The notes: generated by a model not told the origin, from the letters alone. Counted from the first letter of the stretch, positions 45,739 through 57,716 are shown. The stretch: DNA of 64,000 bases from Microvelia longipes (GCA_018340805.1 JACMZG010000008.1:24786861-24850860), one strand, 5' to 3'. Made by a program: numbers and translations.

Positions 45739-48700
45739 CTGAAAGCAATTTAATATTTTTTCAATTTTATTGGGATTTGTTGTTCCACTCAGTAGTGAAG
45801 TTATTCTCTTTACTGCCCTAGAGGTTCTTACAGCAAAATCGACTTAACTCATAGTTTTTATAAAGATTTTTATTGTAAACCAAAAAAGACATACTATATT
45901 CTTTGTTTTGAACCTCGTTTTTTTTTTGTTTTTCGGAGGTCACTACAATGAGTACCAGAGTCAGAAATACCATTCAAAGTAGTAGTTCTAAGATTTTAAG
46001 TTTTCTATCTATTGCGAATATAGAATGGTATTCTATATGGATTAATGAAGACTTCAGTCCTTTAAAATTTTCTATTTATTTACATAAACATTAAGAACAC
46101 ACATTTCGCATGGCGAAGCCAGGCATCTTCAGTGTTAAACAATAAAAAAATACAACAAAACAAACAACCATGGCTTTGCTATGCGAAACGTCTGTTCTTA
46201 ATGTTTATGTAAATAAATAGAAAATTTTAAAGGACTGAAGTCTTCATTAATCCACCTAGATTTTAATTCACAGCCCAATAATAATTTTGTTAAATAGAAT
46301 GGTGTTTTCTTGACCAATAAAATGATGAAAAGTCTTTCCTCAAATTTATTATTAAGACATTGGCTGTTGTCAGCCAGCACTGCTCATTGTGAAGCATAAG
46401 CTACAATAAAACAGCAGACTATGTTGAGAGCTAGCTCTAGTCTTAGGATTGAGATAATGGCTCAATCCAGACTTAGGATGGTTAAAACTGATCTCATCCT
46501 CCCATCTATCGGCAGCCATCATTAAAGATAAAAATAAAAAAGGGTGGTATTTTTTTCTTGTCATTTTTAATACTATAATAAATTTTAATGTCAAGTGTAT
46601 TAAACACTTGGCACATAGAATAATATAGTTTAAACTAATCAGTGACTTAGCATTTGATTTAATACATTTGTTAATTTAGTTTAACTGCTTATTTCATTTT
46701 TGTAGTACTACTTTTTCTTCTTTCTTTGTTACTTACGTTAAGATTTAAAGTTATGTTCGTGTCTACTGGAAATTCCATTCCCCAATAGTGATTTGTTTGC
46801 ACTAAATCCTTGACTGATTCTACTGCTCTATCGTACTCTGGTGTAGTCAGATGGGGCACAAACCCGCTTGAAAATGCTATTGATATCAAATAACAATATA
46901 CAGTCCAAACATTGAATATATATCTGATAAAAACATTCTCAACTCTTTTATTTATGCATCCAGTTTCAACTTGAATGGCAAACATTTCTAGCAACAGATC
47001 ACTTAGACTTCTGTATCCTGGAAATATGTTAAACATAAAGTTGATTCTATTTCTGTGTAGTTTCTATACTCGCTGAGCTATATCTTTCAACATGGTCACG
47101 TGACTAAAAATGAGCTGGAAGGGAGAAAATGCAACCCTTGTAACACAACACAAGGGAAGAAAAAAGTCCCTACAGCTGCAAGGGGGGGGCGATGTGTAAG
47201 TGGGGTAAGTCAGGTTATTTTACCCACCACGCGGTACTTCTTATCTAACTCTTCTATTCAAAATCTATTTTCAAAAATATTGTTATTTTATAGCATTCTT
47301 GCATACTCAATCTGAATTATATTACTATTTATTCAATGTCTACCCGGAAAAACTTTAACTTATTAATAATAATTATGAACAATAAATGTATTGACATAGA
47401 GGAATATGAGGAAGTCTGATATCAAATTTTTTGCTAATCTCAAAATCTTTATGGCAGTCACCTTCATACCTCTTCCAAGAAGAAATTTATTTAACAACAA
47501 TATATGAAACAAAATGCTGTCAGCATCTTTATTATATAGCGGCAGCACAGATAACTATTGCATCTGTTAATTCCATATTCATGAGCATAAGAATTATAAT
47601 ATATTAGAGCATGCCCACTGGAGGGTTGTACTATGGATATTCTTTGACGGCACCCAAGTACCTGTAGGTATTTTTTTCTTTCTGAAGCACACCTGCTGTT
47701 TCTATTAAAACAGCTGTTTTTTCATGTCGAAAGATATAGCGTGGCGAGTAAAGTACTTATAAATATTTTTAACCTCTCATCTATTTCACATAATTTACTT
47801 GTCAATTGTTGTTGAAAAGTTAGATTACAGTAGTCAAAAGTTACCTTTAAATAATTTTTAATTTATAAATACTTAAGATATAGCACCGCGAATATAGTTA
47901 TATTTATAATTATCTATAGCATAAATGATAGTATTTCATAGTACATAATATTATATATATCTTACTGCTTTGTGACCATCATAAACATTTATTTGATTAA
48001 TGCTTAACAATCTCATCTTTTAAATAGATAAGATTCATCAAATAAAATCTTATTTAGTCCTAATACCATTTTACAGCTCTGGTATTTAGAATTTTTCATT
48101 GAAATACTACTGTAAACCACATTTTCTGGTTGTATAGTAGGGTTACTTCTAGTAGTAGGGGCATAGTAATTTATCTTTACCAACCACTTGAGTTGTAAAT
48201 TGGGTAATGATGAGTAGTGACCTTGCCTAGTAAATGTATTTTACATTCCTAGTGATGTAAAATAGATTTACGAGGTCAGGTGGCTAGTTTTAAAAACTAT
48301 AGGCGCACATAGGCCAACAAAATTTAGATTGTTATTTACATCAGTTGAATAGGAAAACAAAGCAGGGTTAGTACGATAATTTTGGTTGATTTAATCGATT
48401 CACTCACCGCCCCCCCCCCCTGCATTGATTATGCGTTATTACATCACTGATTAGCTGATGTAAGTATTTATTAGGTTTATAATACTTAATTTTTCAATCA
48501 TTTCCTTGTCGGGGAGGTATCTGTTCATAGGGCAGAATGAATACTAAAAGAGTTACAGAGCTCTGCTGTCATAGAATTTAAAACCTTTTTAGATCTTACA
48601 AGGTTGGAACAAATATTTCCCCTCTTTTTCTTAATACTATTTCTAATACTTCTTAAGAACTATTTTTTTTATTAACTTACTAGCTTCATAAGATGATTTC

Positions 48701-51700
48701 TTCAATAACTTAGATCGTGAATATATCCACACAACAGCTGTTACACAGATGAATGAAAATACAACACAGATCCAAACAGAAGACTGAAATGGTTTCAGTA
48801 TTATGTACCAGTTGTTTTTGGTTAATATTGGTCTTCTAATCAAATATTGTAACCATACCTCACCTATAGGAGCAGACATACTCATACTTCTATACCTATA
48901 GTTAAAAACAATTGTAATTAGATTAAAAGACAAATAGAGTGTTCAAATAATCTAAAATTGAAGATAATCTTATCAATTTATTTCATATTAAACCAAACAG
49001 TAAGGTGCAAAAGCTAGCAGACATTTCAAATAAGAGGGGAAGGGTTCAGCCTGTGGTAAGTCTTATTCTTTAATCTTGAAAGATAAATAGTTATTTAAGA
49101 AGATTTGTAATAGTCTTTTATTTATATTTTTTAAGCTCCTTGAATAAATATATTATAGAGGACACTTTTTCCTTCCTAACAAATTACCATAAAGTGAAGC
49201 TTTATGGTAATTTGTGACAGTATATGTGAAGCATCATATACTGTCTGGAGGAAATAAAAGTATATTTATTTATTTTATATAAATATATATATCTAATATT
49301 TCTGGAGGAGAAAAAGTTTATATTTAACAAAATTTGGTGGAGTTAGCCCTCTAACTCCACCTAGCCTATGGTAAGGTGCCAAACTGATCTTGTAATATGT
49401 ATACAGAACACTTCGGTGTAAGAGGAAAAAGAATTAACCCTACCAGTAAAGTGGAAGGTGTTAATACCGAATCTAGGATGAAAAAGTACAATGGAAAAAA
49501 TTGCAACCAAAAAATTAAACAGAAAAAATACTCAGAAAAAACAATAGAACAAAAAGACACCAATCAACTTAAAATGCTAACTGTTTACTGGATGAATATT
49601 TAGAATATCAAATCTAAACAGTTACTTATAGCTCTACTATATTTATACAATGAACTTTTTACTCTTTACAATATATGTTAGGATCAGCAGTGGTTACCTC
49701 TTGTTCCACCTTGGTTAGCCAACTGTCCTTGACATACAGGACCAAATTGGCTCCCTCGGTGAGCTAAGCAATGAAAGTTATTTTTCCCGTGTACTTTTTT
49801 TCTGGATACCGTGTATAACATTGTCTTAAAATTGCCAAAATAAATACTTCATGTTTGGTATTAAGATTCTTAGTTACACTAAAGTAATAGTTTAACTAAT
49901 AATAATTTTAAAAATGTGATTAATGATAAATTACTTCAATTTAAACAAAGAAATGACAATTGTTTAGAGGATTTTACCTAATTTAATTTTTTTCTTAAGT
50001 TGAACAATAGTTTCAACATAGTTTTTTTTACATAATTTTGAAATCCATTTGACAAAATATTTTGTTTCTAACATGCTTATTTTTAATTGGTTTGCATGGA
50101 AAGTAAAATGAAATAACCTCTCCTGAGTAATCCAAACTCCTCCAAGCCCCAAGTCTGCCGTCCCTTCAGATATCATCTTTGATATGCCACCAGACCATGA
50201 TCCATTGGGATTCATTATGCCCCATAACTGCCTGTTGTTAGGTACTGATATTACCCATTCTACTTCCATCTTTTTACAAATCTCTTTCAAAATATTAAGT
50301 TCTAATCCTTCAGACCAATCTACAATAAAAATGTTTAAAATTTTTATAGCTGTAACTGGCTATAATATTATAGCAAAAACAAATAAATCCTATTTTGTCA
50401 ATAAACTGCATAGGCTACCATGGTTATTGTCATGAAGATTTAAGTCTTCCATAGTAGTTTCAATGTAATACCATGTAGTATCTTAAAGTTCTAAGCCACC
50501 AAAGTGTTTTTGCTTTTATGTGTTAAATATTGCAAATATATGTATAAGCTAGACAATTTGTAATCATTTTATGTAAAGAAATGTATGTCAATCAATGTTA
50601 CAATGAAAGTTATGATATGCTAGAGGTGTCAAGACTGAGAAGATCCACTTTGGTGCCGTTCTTTCAGAAAGCGAGAGCTGAAAAGTTACAGGTGAGTCTT
50701 GTAAGAAATTTTTTATTTGTGAATAGGGTTTGATTTGGCTGGTGATTTAATCTTAAATGTTTGATGTGTGATGGTCTACCAGGGACTGAAAAGTTTGAAG
50801 AATTAATGAGCCAAATGGACTATTTGGAGTCAAACAAGGATTATTTACTTTGTTCAATAATGAATTAATCAACATTGTAGGAGGAGGTATATGGATAGGT
50901 AAAGTCAATATAAAAGTCTTAATGTATGCAGATGACATTGTTTTATAGCATCAGATATTAAAACTCTTCAGAGAATGATTAATCAGTTTAAAGAGTTCTG
51001 ACACTTGGAATTTGTTGATAAATTTTGTTGATAAAGGTCGCAAATTATGGTATTTAGGAATGGTGGTAAGTACAATAGTCATGAGAAATGGTGGAATATA
51101 TATATGGTAGAGAACATATATATAGGTTTGTAATAGTACAACTATCTATAAATATCTAGAAGTAATACTCATATCTACTCTTTCTATGACTCAACACTTT
51201 GAGGAGATACTGAGTCAGACAAAAAATAATATTAACTCAATGCGGTCATTTTTTATTCAACAGAATCTAGTGTCTTTTTTTGTCAAAGTCTTTATGCTGT
51301 TTCTCAAACTGGTGTATGCTATGCTGCCCTGTATTGGGGTAATGAACAATACGATAAAGTTGAATGTCTGTTGAGATACTTCCTGAAAAGATTTCTTCCT
51401 CTATACTCCATCTTACATACTGTCCCTTGAGAGTGGCATTAATCATATTTTTACACACATACTTTAAAACTTCATTTTAAGTACATTCTAAGATGCCTAA
51501 CTTTGCCTGAAGTTCGTTTACCATGTTTATTAGCTGAAGAAGTAGTGAGAGAAATATATACTGGTTTCGAGAGTGGAATAATCTGGTAACTTTGTATGAC
51601 TTACCTTTCAATACAGATCTAAATAATATAGATAGCTGGGCTGGAGAAATTAAAACCAGTATAGGTGTAATCAAGAATGCTTTGATAAGGAAAGAATTTG

Positions 51701-54700
51701 AGTCTAAGGAAGCCAGCACTATGCATACCCAGTATCTTGCTATTCAGCAAAACTTAGGAGTCAAACACTATCTATCCTCAGACCTCAAGTTATTTTTGAT
51801 TTTTAAAGCACGATGTGATCTGATTTATCTGATCTGTAAACCATGGAGAGATGACGATGCCCATTTTGTAGCTTGAATTAGTGGGAGACCAGTTACCATT
51901 TCATTGCTGTCTGTCCTATCCTTAGGCATTTTAGGAAAAGTTGGTTTGGAGCTGACAGACTAGTCCCTTCTTTGTACAAGGATTACCTGAATGGTAAGGA
52001 TTGGGTAGCATTAGTGGGTTACCTGAGAAAAGCTTACAGTTATGATCTAGTCTCACACTTAATTTACTAACCTAACAGTGTAATTTAGTTATTTGTCTAT
52101 TTTTACCTTTTTAGTGGGTTAAATCTAAACTTTTTTGCAATGTTTTTTTAATTACACTAATCTCTTAGTATACATATTGTATATTTTAATTTTATATTGA
52201 TTATTTTTTATAGTTTTATATAATATTTTTATTACTTTAAATTATGAGCTTGTTCTAATTAGTTAATTATTAATATTTAAATCTGTTTTAAAACCTATAT
52301 GACTGTTAGTCTCTTATAAAAAGAAAAAAAAAATGAATTACATTATAAGTAATTATGTGTTATGTTTTAGTTAAGTTATGTTACTCTACTGAATTTATTT
52401 TATTTTATCTCCAGACGGTATATAATACGAAATTTAATTATTAGATTTAAGAGAGTAAAGAATCACTTTTCACTCCCAAGGGAGTAAAAAGTACCAGTTG
52501 CCAACTTAACTTAATAATCGACAAACTGAATAATATATAATTATTTTTATTTAAAAACTAAGATACCTATAAATAAGAAGATATACAAGAATAAGGTGTA
52601 TGAAAAAAAGAATATAACATTAACAATCATTTTAAGAAGAACTAGTGAAATGCTAATAATAATATAAGAATAAATAATTTAAAAAATAAAAACTAGTTCT
52701 TCATTTAAAAGTAAAAAAAAAATAAGTTGGCTATCCTGATTTTTTAAAATCACTTTAAGATTTGCATACTCATTGTTTTTTTCGACAAAATATCATTAAA
52801 TCAAAGTTTTTTTAGTTTAAAAACTTAGCTTTAACTGTTTAACCTGTCTTAAACGTTTATAATTAGATTAAAATATTACTTATAACTGCTCTTATATTTC
52901 AATTATGTCAGATAATATTGTGTGCGATATTGACGAACTTTTTAACAATACACCTCCTGACATTGCTATTGAAACGAACTAGGTAAAAGAAAACTTGTTA
53001 CCAAAGAAATCGAAAAAGTTATATGACAAAGCTTGTAACAATTTTAAAAGTTTGTGTCATGATCATAATATACAACAAGTAAGTGAAAATGCATGGCTTG
53101 TTTATTTAATAATGAATGAAAAACAAAACAAGCGTCAAGTCTGTGGTCACTGTATTCAATGATCACATCATCTTTGCTTGTGAGAGAAAATATTAATATC
53201 AAAAGCTATGCATCACTAGTAGCATTATTAAAAAGAAAAAAACGAAGGTTATGAAGCAAAGAAAGCGGATGATTTTACTAAGAACCAAGTTGAAGATTTT
53301 TTGCATAATTCACCTAACGACGAGTTTCTTATGATAAAGGTAAGATAATTTTTAGTTTAAAAAATCTTGAAAAAAACATTCTTACTTTATTTTTAATGTC
53401 GACTGGAGATAAAACCTTGGATGCACCTTGGTAGTAAAATGCTATTATTCCCTCGGGAGTTAAACTAATAAATCCCTCGGCTTCGCATCAGGATTTAAAT
53501 CCTTTGGTTCCCTCGGCTTTTGCCTCAGGAACCAACATAATGCTCAGGGAAATAATGACATTCTTTACTCCCTTGGTGCATTATCTTATAACTATTATCT
53601 TTATTTTTCTAGGAAATAAACTCCCCTTAAGTTTCTTACACTCTCCCATAAATTTTGTGCTTTTCCCTCAATTTTAGTGCTATCTACTATATTTTATTAA
53701 TTGTGAGGGTAGGTGTAGAACCTTATGCAAACAAAAGACTTTGAGTCTTTTGTACAAGATTCACTATATTTGGTGCCCGGCAAATTTTAGTATGTATTAC
53801 AATTTGCATACTCATTATGAACACAAAATCGCCATGTTTTCTGGTTTTATGTTATGTAGGACCTGAATATGATCGCAAAGTAAAGATTTACAACAAACTA
53901 ACCTGGTACACCAGAAGATTGCAACGGCCCAAAACTAGAAAACACAGATGAATTAAATGCAGCTACTGTTAATTTTTTTCCAGGAAATTGTTTAATTTGA
54001 TACATCTGAAAATGTTCCACAGTAATTCTTTATGAACACTTAAATGACTGAATATTTGGATAAATTCTTTAATTTTTATACCTTGAATGGCACTGCTAAG
54101 CATATACTTATGCAAATATGCAGGGCTTGACAGTATTTAAACATTTAGTGCAATTACATTGCATATAAATGCAATGTAACCTAATGCCCATGTACCTAAC
54201 ATAGGCATGACTAAACTCATGCCTATGTTAGGTAGCCTTACTTTCAACAAGGGCTTTGCCAGCCTATTTAAGGTAGCCTTACTTTTAAAAAGGGCTTAGC
54301 AAGCCAATGTTAGGTAGCCTTACTATCAACAAGTGTCTGCTAGCCTAATTAAGGTAGCTTTACTTTTAACAAGGGCTTAGCAAGCCAATGTTAGGTAGCC
54401 TTACTATCAACAAGTGTCTGCTAGCCTATTTAAGGTAGCCTTACTTTTAACAAGGGCTTAGCGAGCCAATGTTAGGTAGCCTTACTATCAACAAGTGTGT
54501 GCTAGCCTAATTAATGTAGCCTTACTTTTAACAAGGGCTTAGCAAGCCAATGTTAGGTAGCCTTACTATCAACAAGTGTCTGCTAGCCTATTTAAGGTAG
54601 CCTTACTTTTAACAAGGGCTTAGCAAGCCTATGTTAGGTAGCCTTACTATCAACAAGTGTCTGCTAGCCTATTTAAGGTAGCCTCACTTTTAACAAGGGC

Positions 54701-54959
54701 TTAGCAAGCCTATGTTAGGTAGACTTACTATGAAGAAGTGCTTTTCCAGCCTATTGCAAAGGGCTTTTAAGAATCTGATTTTTCAACACTCACGATAGAC
54801 ATTCTACTCTATTACAGAGAAATTTGCAATCAGACAAACTGTTAAAAACGGCCTTCACCATAAAGTAAATACTTTACCACACAAACTTATGACTGCAGTA
54901 ATATAAGTTGAATTAAAATGGAAGCCTCAAGCTAGGATTTGATATAAATAAATAAATAT

Positions 54960-55010
<51 letters not shown>

Positions 55011-57716
55011 GTGTGTGTGTGTGTGTGGGTGTGTTGTGTCTGTTTGTTTGTCTTTGTATGTAAGAGTTTAGACTCTTTCTTTGTCAACTCTCCTTCTCTC
55101 CTCCTCTTCTTTTGTCAATAAATGGGTACCTGTTTCTAAATACAATGGGATAGATACTCCCAGAAGTGGAGTAACCAAGCTCAGGTATCACTGCTAGTAA
55201 GTAATAAAGACAAAAGAGTGACAGCAAATAGTAAAATATGGGCCTAAATTTACTTAAGTACTTTGTATTTCACACTACTATTCCTCATTACATATACAGT
55301 TTTGCTTTATGTGAATATAATAGTGTGTTTTATTAGAATTGGGTAATGTATTAGAAAATCATTCAAGTATTCAAATACAAAACAAAAAGTATTTTATACT
55401 TAAATAAAAAAAATCAAAGTATTTGCTCAGCCCTGCACATGTACAATTAGACTAAGCCAATATACTTAATAATAAACAACACACTTGCTTTTATTAATCA
55501 ACGATGCCATAGGTAGGCCACATTATTCAACATGGCACAGGCAGTTAAATAGTTCTAGCTGCAACAGAATACACTAAACTTGTTCCTACAGTGAAAACGG
55601 TTTAATGTTGCAGAAGCTCTTGAAATTAAGACAAAAGTGGTGAATATTACGTTCTTAGCAAAGATGTCAGTAATCATAATTACAAACACACAGTAATATA
55701 AAAATTCCTTAATTTCTACGTCAAAAGATAAATACTTTTCACACACAGTAATACGATAAAACTATCCTGAATTTAATTTTTTTAAAAGAATTCATATAAA
55801 TTTTTTTAATAGGATTCATTCAACAAAAAAATTGTTGTATTTTTTTAGTTGGGAATTTTTTCCAATTTATCATAGTGAAGAAAGTTTTTTTGTGATAGTA
55901 AAGTAGGCACTATACGTCTTCAAAAAAGTAGGTGAAATGCATCTTGGCCAAAAAGGTGATTGAAAGAAATTTCTTGGAAAATTTTTATACATTATACTAT
56001 TTTTCTTCCAATACTTGTTTACTATTACTACGTCCAAAAAAATAGCATATGCTACACAAAAGGGAATGACTTTTTTTACATCAGCTCTTTTTTCTGTCTC
56101 GCATCAGAAATATAGTTGCCATTAAAAAAAGACCTTCACAATCTTGTGCCATAAAATACATTTAAAGTGTTAATCTTTAACACTGAGAAATTGTCATATT
56201 ACTCTGTGGTCATAGTTATGACTAGTTACATCATTGGAAAGAACGTAATATACATCACTTTTGTCTTAATTTAAAGAGCTTCTGTTACATTTAACCATTT
56301 TAATGTTAATTTTAACATTTTTTTTATATACTCTGAGAAGCACAGATACAATATCATACCCAGTACTTAAGAGTTCTTAAATATAAAAAAAGTTTACAAC
56401 ATTCAAAAGAAATTATAAATACAAATGTAAAAATTTAAGGAAAAATATAGACCTTAAGCCAGTCAGCTTTCTGGATCTTGAGGGTGACAAATGATTTGCT
56501 GGTTATATTTTTGTAAAACACCAATCTTTCTCTGTTTCTGTTGGTTAAAATCACATCAGCGTAATTAAATAATTCTACTTCCTGAAATTTAGTAATAATG
56601 TGTAAATGAGTAATTATTATTAAAGATAAAGAATTATATCTATGTTCCAAAAATTTAATCATTTTTTTACAATCCCAATAATCTGTCTATAATTTCATTC
56701 AGCAAAAATAAATCCCACAATTTTTATCTGATTTAAATTAACTTTTTTATAAATATTACTAAGATAATTTAGAAGCTTTCTACCTATTTTTTTTTTTTTT
56801 TGGTAAAACTGTAAACTAGGGTTCTTTTGGGCAGTGAACCATACAAAATAAACTCATACATTGTGATATCCTCGATAATGCATACTACAAATTTATAGCA
56901 AAACAAATAATAAGCATGGCATATATTAGCTACACAGTTTTTATTGTGACATTAGTATAAAGATTGACAGAAAGGGATAGTCCAGGTATTTATAAAGCAG
57001 GCAATAAGCTATATAAAGATAATGTAGTCTTACAAACTTCATACATGTATTTCGCATAGGAAGGTATTTCTTCTACAGCCCTTTAGAAGTAAATTATGCT
57101 TACTTAAAATAAGCAAAATATTTGTTTTTAAAACAGTTAAATTTTAATTCAATTAAAAATAGAAAATAATTTAATAAAAATGTGTACACACACATGAGTG
57201 TAATGTGTAACGACCAAGGTTAGGGGAGAAATCCTGGCTGATATTAATTTAGTTATATCCAAATTTAAATCTTAAAAATATTAGATTTGATCTTACCTGT
57301 GAAAAAAGTTCTATATCTTTAAAGTGTTTACCATAAATGATACATAAAATTCTATGTTGAGAATATTTAGGAAGTAATGCTAATTTAAATTTAACTGATT
57401 CAATATCCCGAGCAACAATTAAATATCCCTCGCACGGCCAATGCCTTGATTTCCACAAATGTCCTAAAATAATTGGCAATCCTCTCTCATTTAAATATTT
57501 TATTAAAACTGTTGAAGTTTCAGACCTATCATTTAAGCTGAGAATACATTTAAAAGAGGCAAATGTAGCGTCAATAATATTATAGTAATATTTAGCTTCT
57601 TCTGCATATATTTCAAACAGAAATCTCTCAGATGTGTTTCTATACAGACATTTAATATTTTTTATATTTTTAAGTAAACAGACATATAATAAAAAGTATT
57701 TAAACTTAATTTCCAT
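45196..57716 (-). CDS. Variant ionotropic receptor (IR family), one internal exon not found
   Basis: Ligand-gated cation channel related to ionotropic glutamate receptors, a chemosensory family of arthropods, in the plasma membrane of sensory neurons. Exons in transcript order: 57716-57297 (start), 56581-56453, [missing], 50319-50118, 48895-48681, 47017-46737, 45738-45196 (stop). Phases agree at every join: 0 between the first two, then 2, 1 and 0 from the S1 exon onward. The resolved parts give about 596 residues and an IR is usually 600-650. It shows a hydrophobic leader, an amino-terminal domain, S1 (GLELNILKEI, TADLGLGGVWITQER), TM1 (LKPFQSSVWICVVFSFICV), the pore/TM2 block (FAIQVETG ... 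VYCYLISIAFSSGFVPHLT), S2 and TM3 (GVFSGLIIGWITSFFVIILE). The conserved S1 Arg is created across the junction of the third and fourth exons. The missing exon must have a length of 3n+1. The subfamily was not identified. Confidence 0.85.
46039..46253. mobile_element. Inverted-repeat element in IR intron, hammerhead-like core
   Basis: Arms of about 88 bp (GGATTAATGAAGACTTCAGT ... AAACATTAAGAAC and its reverse complement) are almost identical around a spacer of about 40 bp. On the minus strand the left arm reads CTGAAGA (46132-46126), stem GCCTGGC-ttc-GCCATGC, then GAAAT. The right arm keeps the second half (GGCTTTGCTATGCGAAACG) on the plus strand. The end sequence GGACTGAAGTCTTCATTAAT is shared with the element at 31222-31748. 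Confidence 0.7.
46737..47017 (-). CDS. IR exon: pore region, TM2 and start of S2
   Basis: Acceptor ATATTTCCAG, donor AAC|GTAAGT. It encodes YRSLSDLLLEMFAIQVETG (re-entrant pore segment) and YIFNVWTVYCYLISIAFSSG, then FVPHLTTPEYDRAVESVKDL, where 'Y/F-S-G-x-x-x-x-x-L-T-x-P' is the post-TM2 signature. The start phase fits the TM1 exon exactly. A family H transposon lies in the preceding intron, beginning 46 bp upstream of the acceptor. Confidence 0.88.
47064..47754 (-). mobile_element. Family H element, copy 3 (internally deleted)
   Basis: Inverse of the copies at 27165 and 40317, with ends TATACTCGCTGAGCTATATC and GATATAGCGTGGCGAGTAAA. It lacks about 250 bp of interior present in copy 2 (the AAACGTATTAGGAAAGG segment). 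It is inserted in the IR intron just upstream of the pore exon. A lone matching terminus (AGATATAGCACCGCGAATAT) occurs at about 47877. Confidence 0.85.
48681..48895 (-). CDS. IR exon: S1 end and TM1
   Basis: From acceptor AACTATAG to donor GTAAGT (48680-48675). It reads YRSMSMSAPIGEVWLQYL, then RRPILTKNNWYIILKPFQSS, then the TM1 helix VWICVVFSFICVTAVVWIY. The 'S-A-P' and 'W-x-x-x-L-x-P-F-x-x-x-V-W' motifs are typical of IRs. Confidence 0.88.
50118..50319 (-). CDS. IR exon: S1 ligand-binding lobe
   Basis: Acceptor TTTTATTGTAG, donor GAG|GTTATT. It encodes WSEGLELNILKEICKKM, WGIMNPNGSWSGGISKMIS and GTADLGLGGVWITQE, the classical IR S1 order 'G-x-E-x-x-I-L ... G-x-W-x-G ... A-D-x-x-x-x-x-x-x-T-x-x-R'. 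The Arg codon is completed by the first base of the next exon. Open frame continuing past the donor (to 49964) is intron read-through. Confidence 0.85.
50720..52075 (+). pseudogene. Decayed LINE reverse transcriptase
   Basis: Frames read in sequence: FGVKQGLFTLFNNELINIV (domain with 'G-V-x-Q-G'), VNIKVLMYADDIVL (catalytic YADD at 50925-50936) followed by a stop, then QTKNNINSMRSFF, LPLYSILHTVP, ILRCLTLPEVRLPCLLAEEV and finally a HFIAVCPILRHFRKSWFGAD-type Cys/His end. Multiple stops and frameshifts show it is dead. It is antisense to and inside the large IR intron. The clade was not determined. Confidence 0.8.
52904..53339 (+). pseudogene. Crypton-like / tyrosine-recombinase N-terminal domain, broken
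   Basis: The ATG at 52904 opens MSDNIVCDIDELFNN, an in-frame TAG follows after 27 codons, then LPKKSKKLYDKACNNFKSLC and SENAWLVYL. A frameshift leads to QASSLWSLYSMITSSLLV and INIKSYASLVALLKRKK, and another to NEGYEAKKADDFTKNQVEDF and NSPNDEFLMIK ending at a GTAAGA. The order 'Y-x-K-x-x-x-x-F-x-x-W/L-C ... S-x-x-x-L-x-x-Y ... S-S-L-W-S-x-Y-S-M ... L-x-x-x-L-K-R-K-x-x-G-Y' is that of the core-binding domain of Crypton-type recombinase-like proteins in animals. No catalytic R-H-R-Y half was found. Confidence 0.6.
54190..54765. repeat. 81-bp tandem repeat made of two related half-units
   Basis: GTTAGGTAGCCTTACTATCA ACAAGTGTCTGCTAGCC alternates with AAGGTAGCCTTACTTTTAAC AAGGGCTTAGCAAGCC. Full-unit starts at 54309, 54390 and 54471 show an 81-bp period, and about seven units are present. 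The half-units are about 40 bp and clearly homologous, so the array arose by two rounds of duplication. Confidence 0.92.
54957..55028. repeat. (TA)n followed by (GT)n microsatellite
   Basis: A (TA)n tract to about 55006 passes directly into (GT)n to about 55028. Confidence 0.95.
56453..56581 (-). CDS. IR exon 2
   Basis: 43 codons between acceptor ATTTCAG and donor AAG|GTCTAT, in phase 0 with exon 1. It reads EVELFNYADVILTN ... KIQKADWLK. Position and phase support membership; the sequence alone is weakly diagnostic. Confidence 0.65.
57297..57716 (-). CDS. IR exon 1: leader and amino-terminal domain
   Basis: 140 codons from the ATG at 57716, ending at donor CAG|GTAAGA. The leader MEIKFKYFLLYVCLLKN is moderately hydrophobic. 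The body includes GYLIVARDIESVKFKLALLP and ILCIIYGKHFKDIELFSQ, the pattern of the short IR amino-terminal region. An in-frame ATG 60 nt upstream (57776) could be the start instead, but the leader fits better with the inner Met. Confidence 0.75.

Noticed and set aside
45739..45842. Upstream extension of the IR last exon (AVRTSRAVKRITSLLSGTTN)
   Set aside because: The frame is open, but acceptor TTGCTTTCAG at 45741-45739 is stronger and its phase fits the donor at 46737 exactly; the extension would need a weak acceptor.
55080..55200. Minus-strand PELGYSTSGSIYPIVFRN frame as a gene fragment
   Set aside because: Protein-like for about 35 residues but with no recognised family, start or splice sites; probably an old repeat.
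55840..56130. Minus-strand open stretch (VAYAIFLDVVIVNKYWKKNS ... NFFQSPFWPRC) as the missing IR exon
   Set aside because: It is long for the gap, lacks matching acceptor and donor in the required phases, and shows no IR motif.
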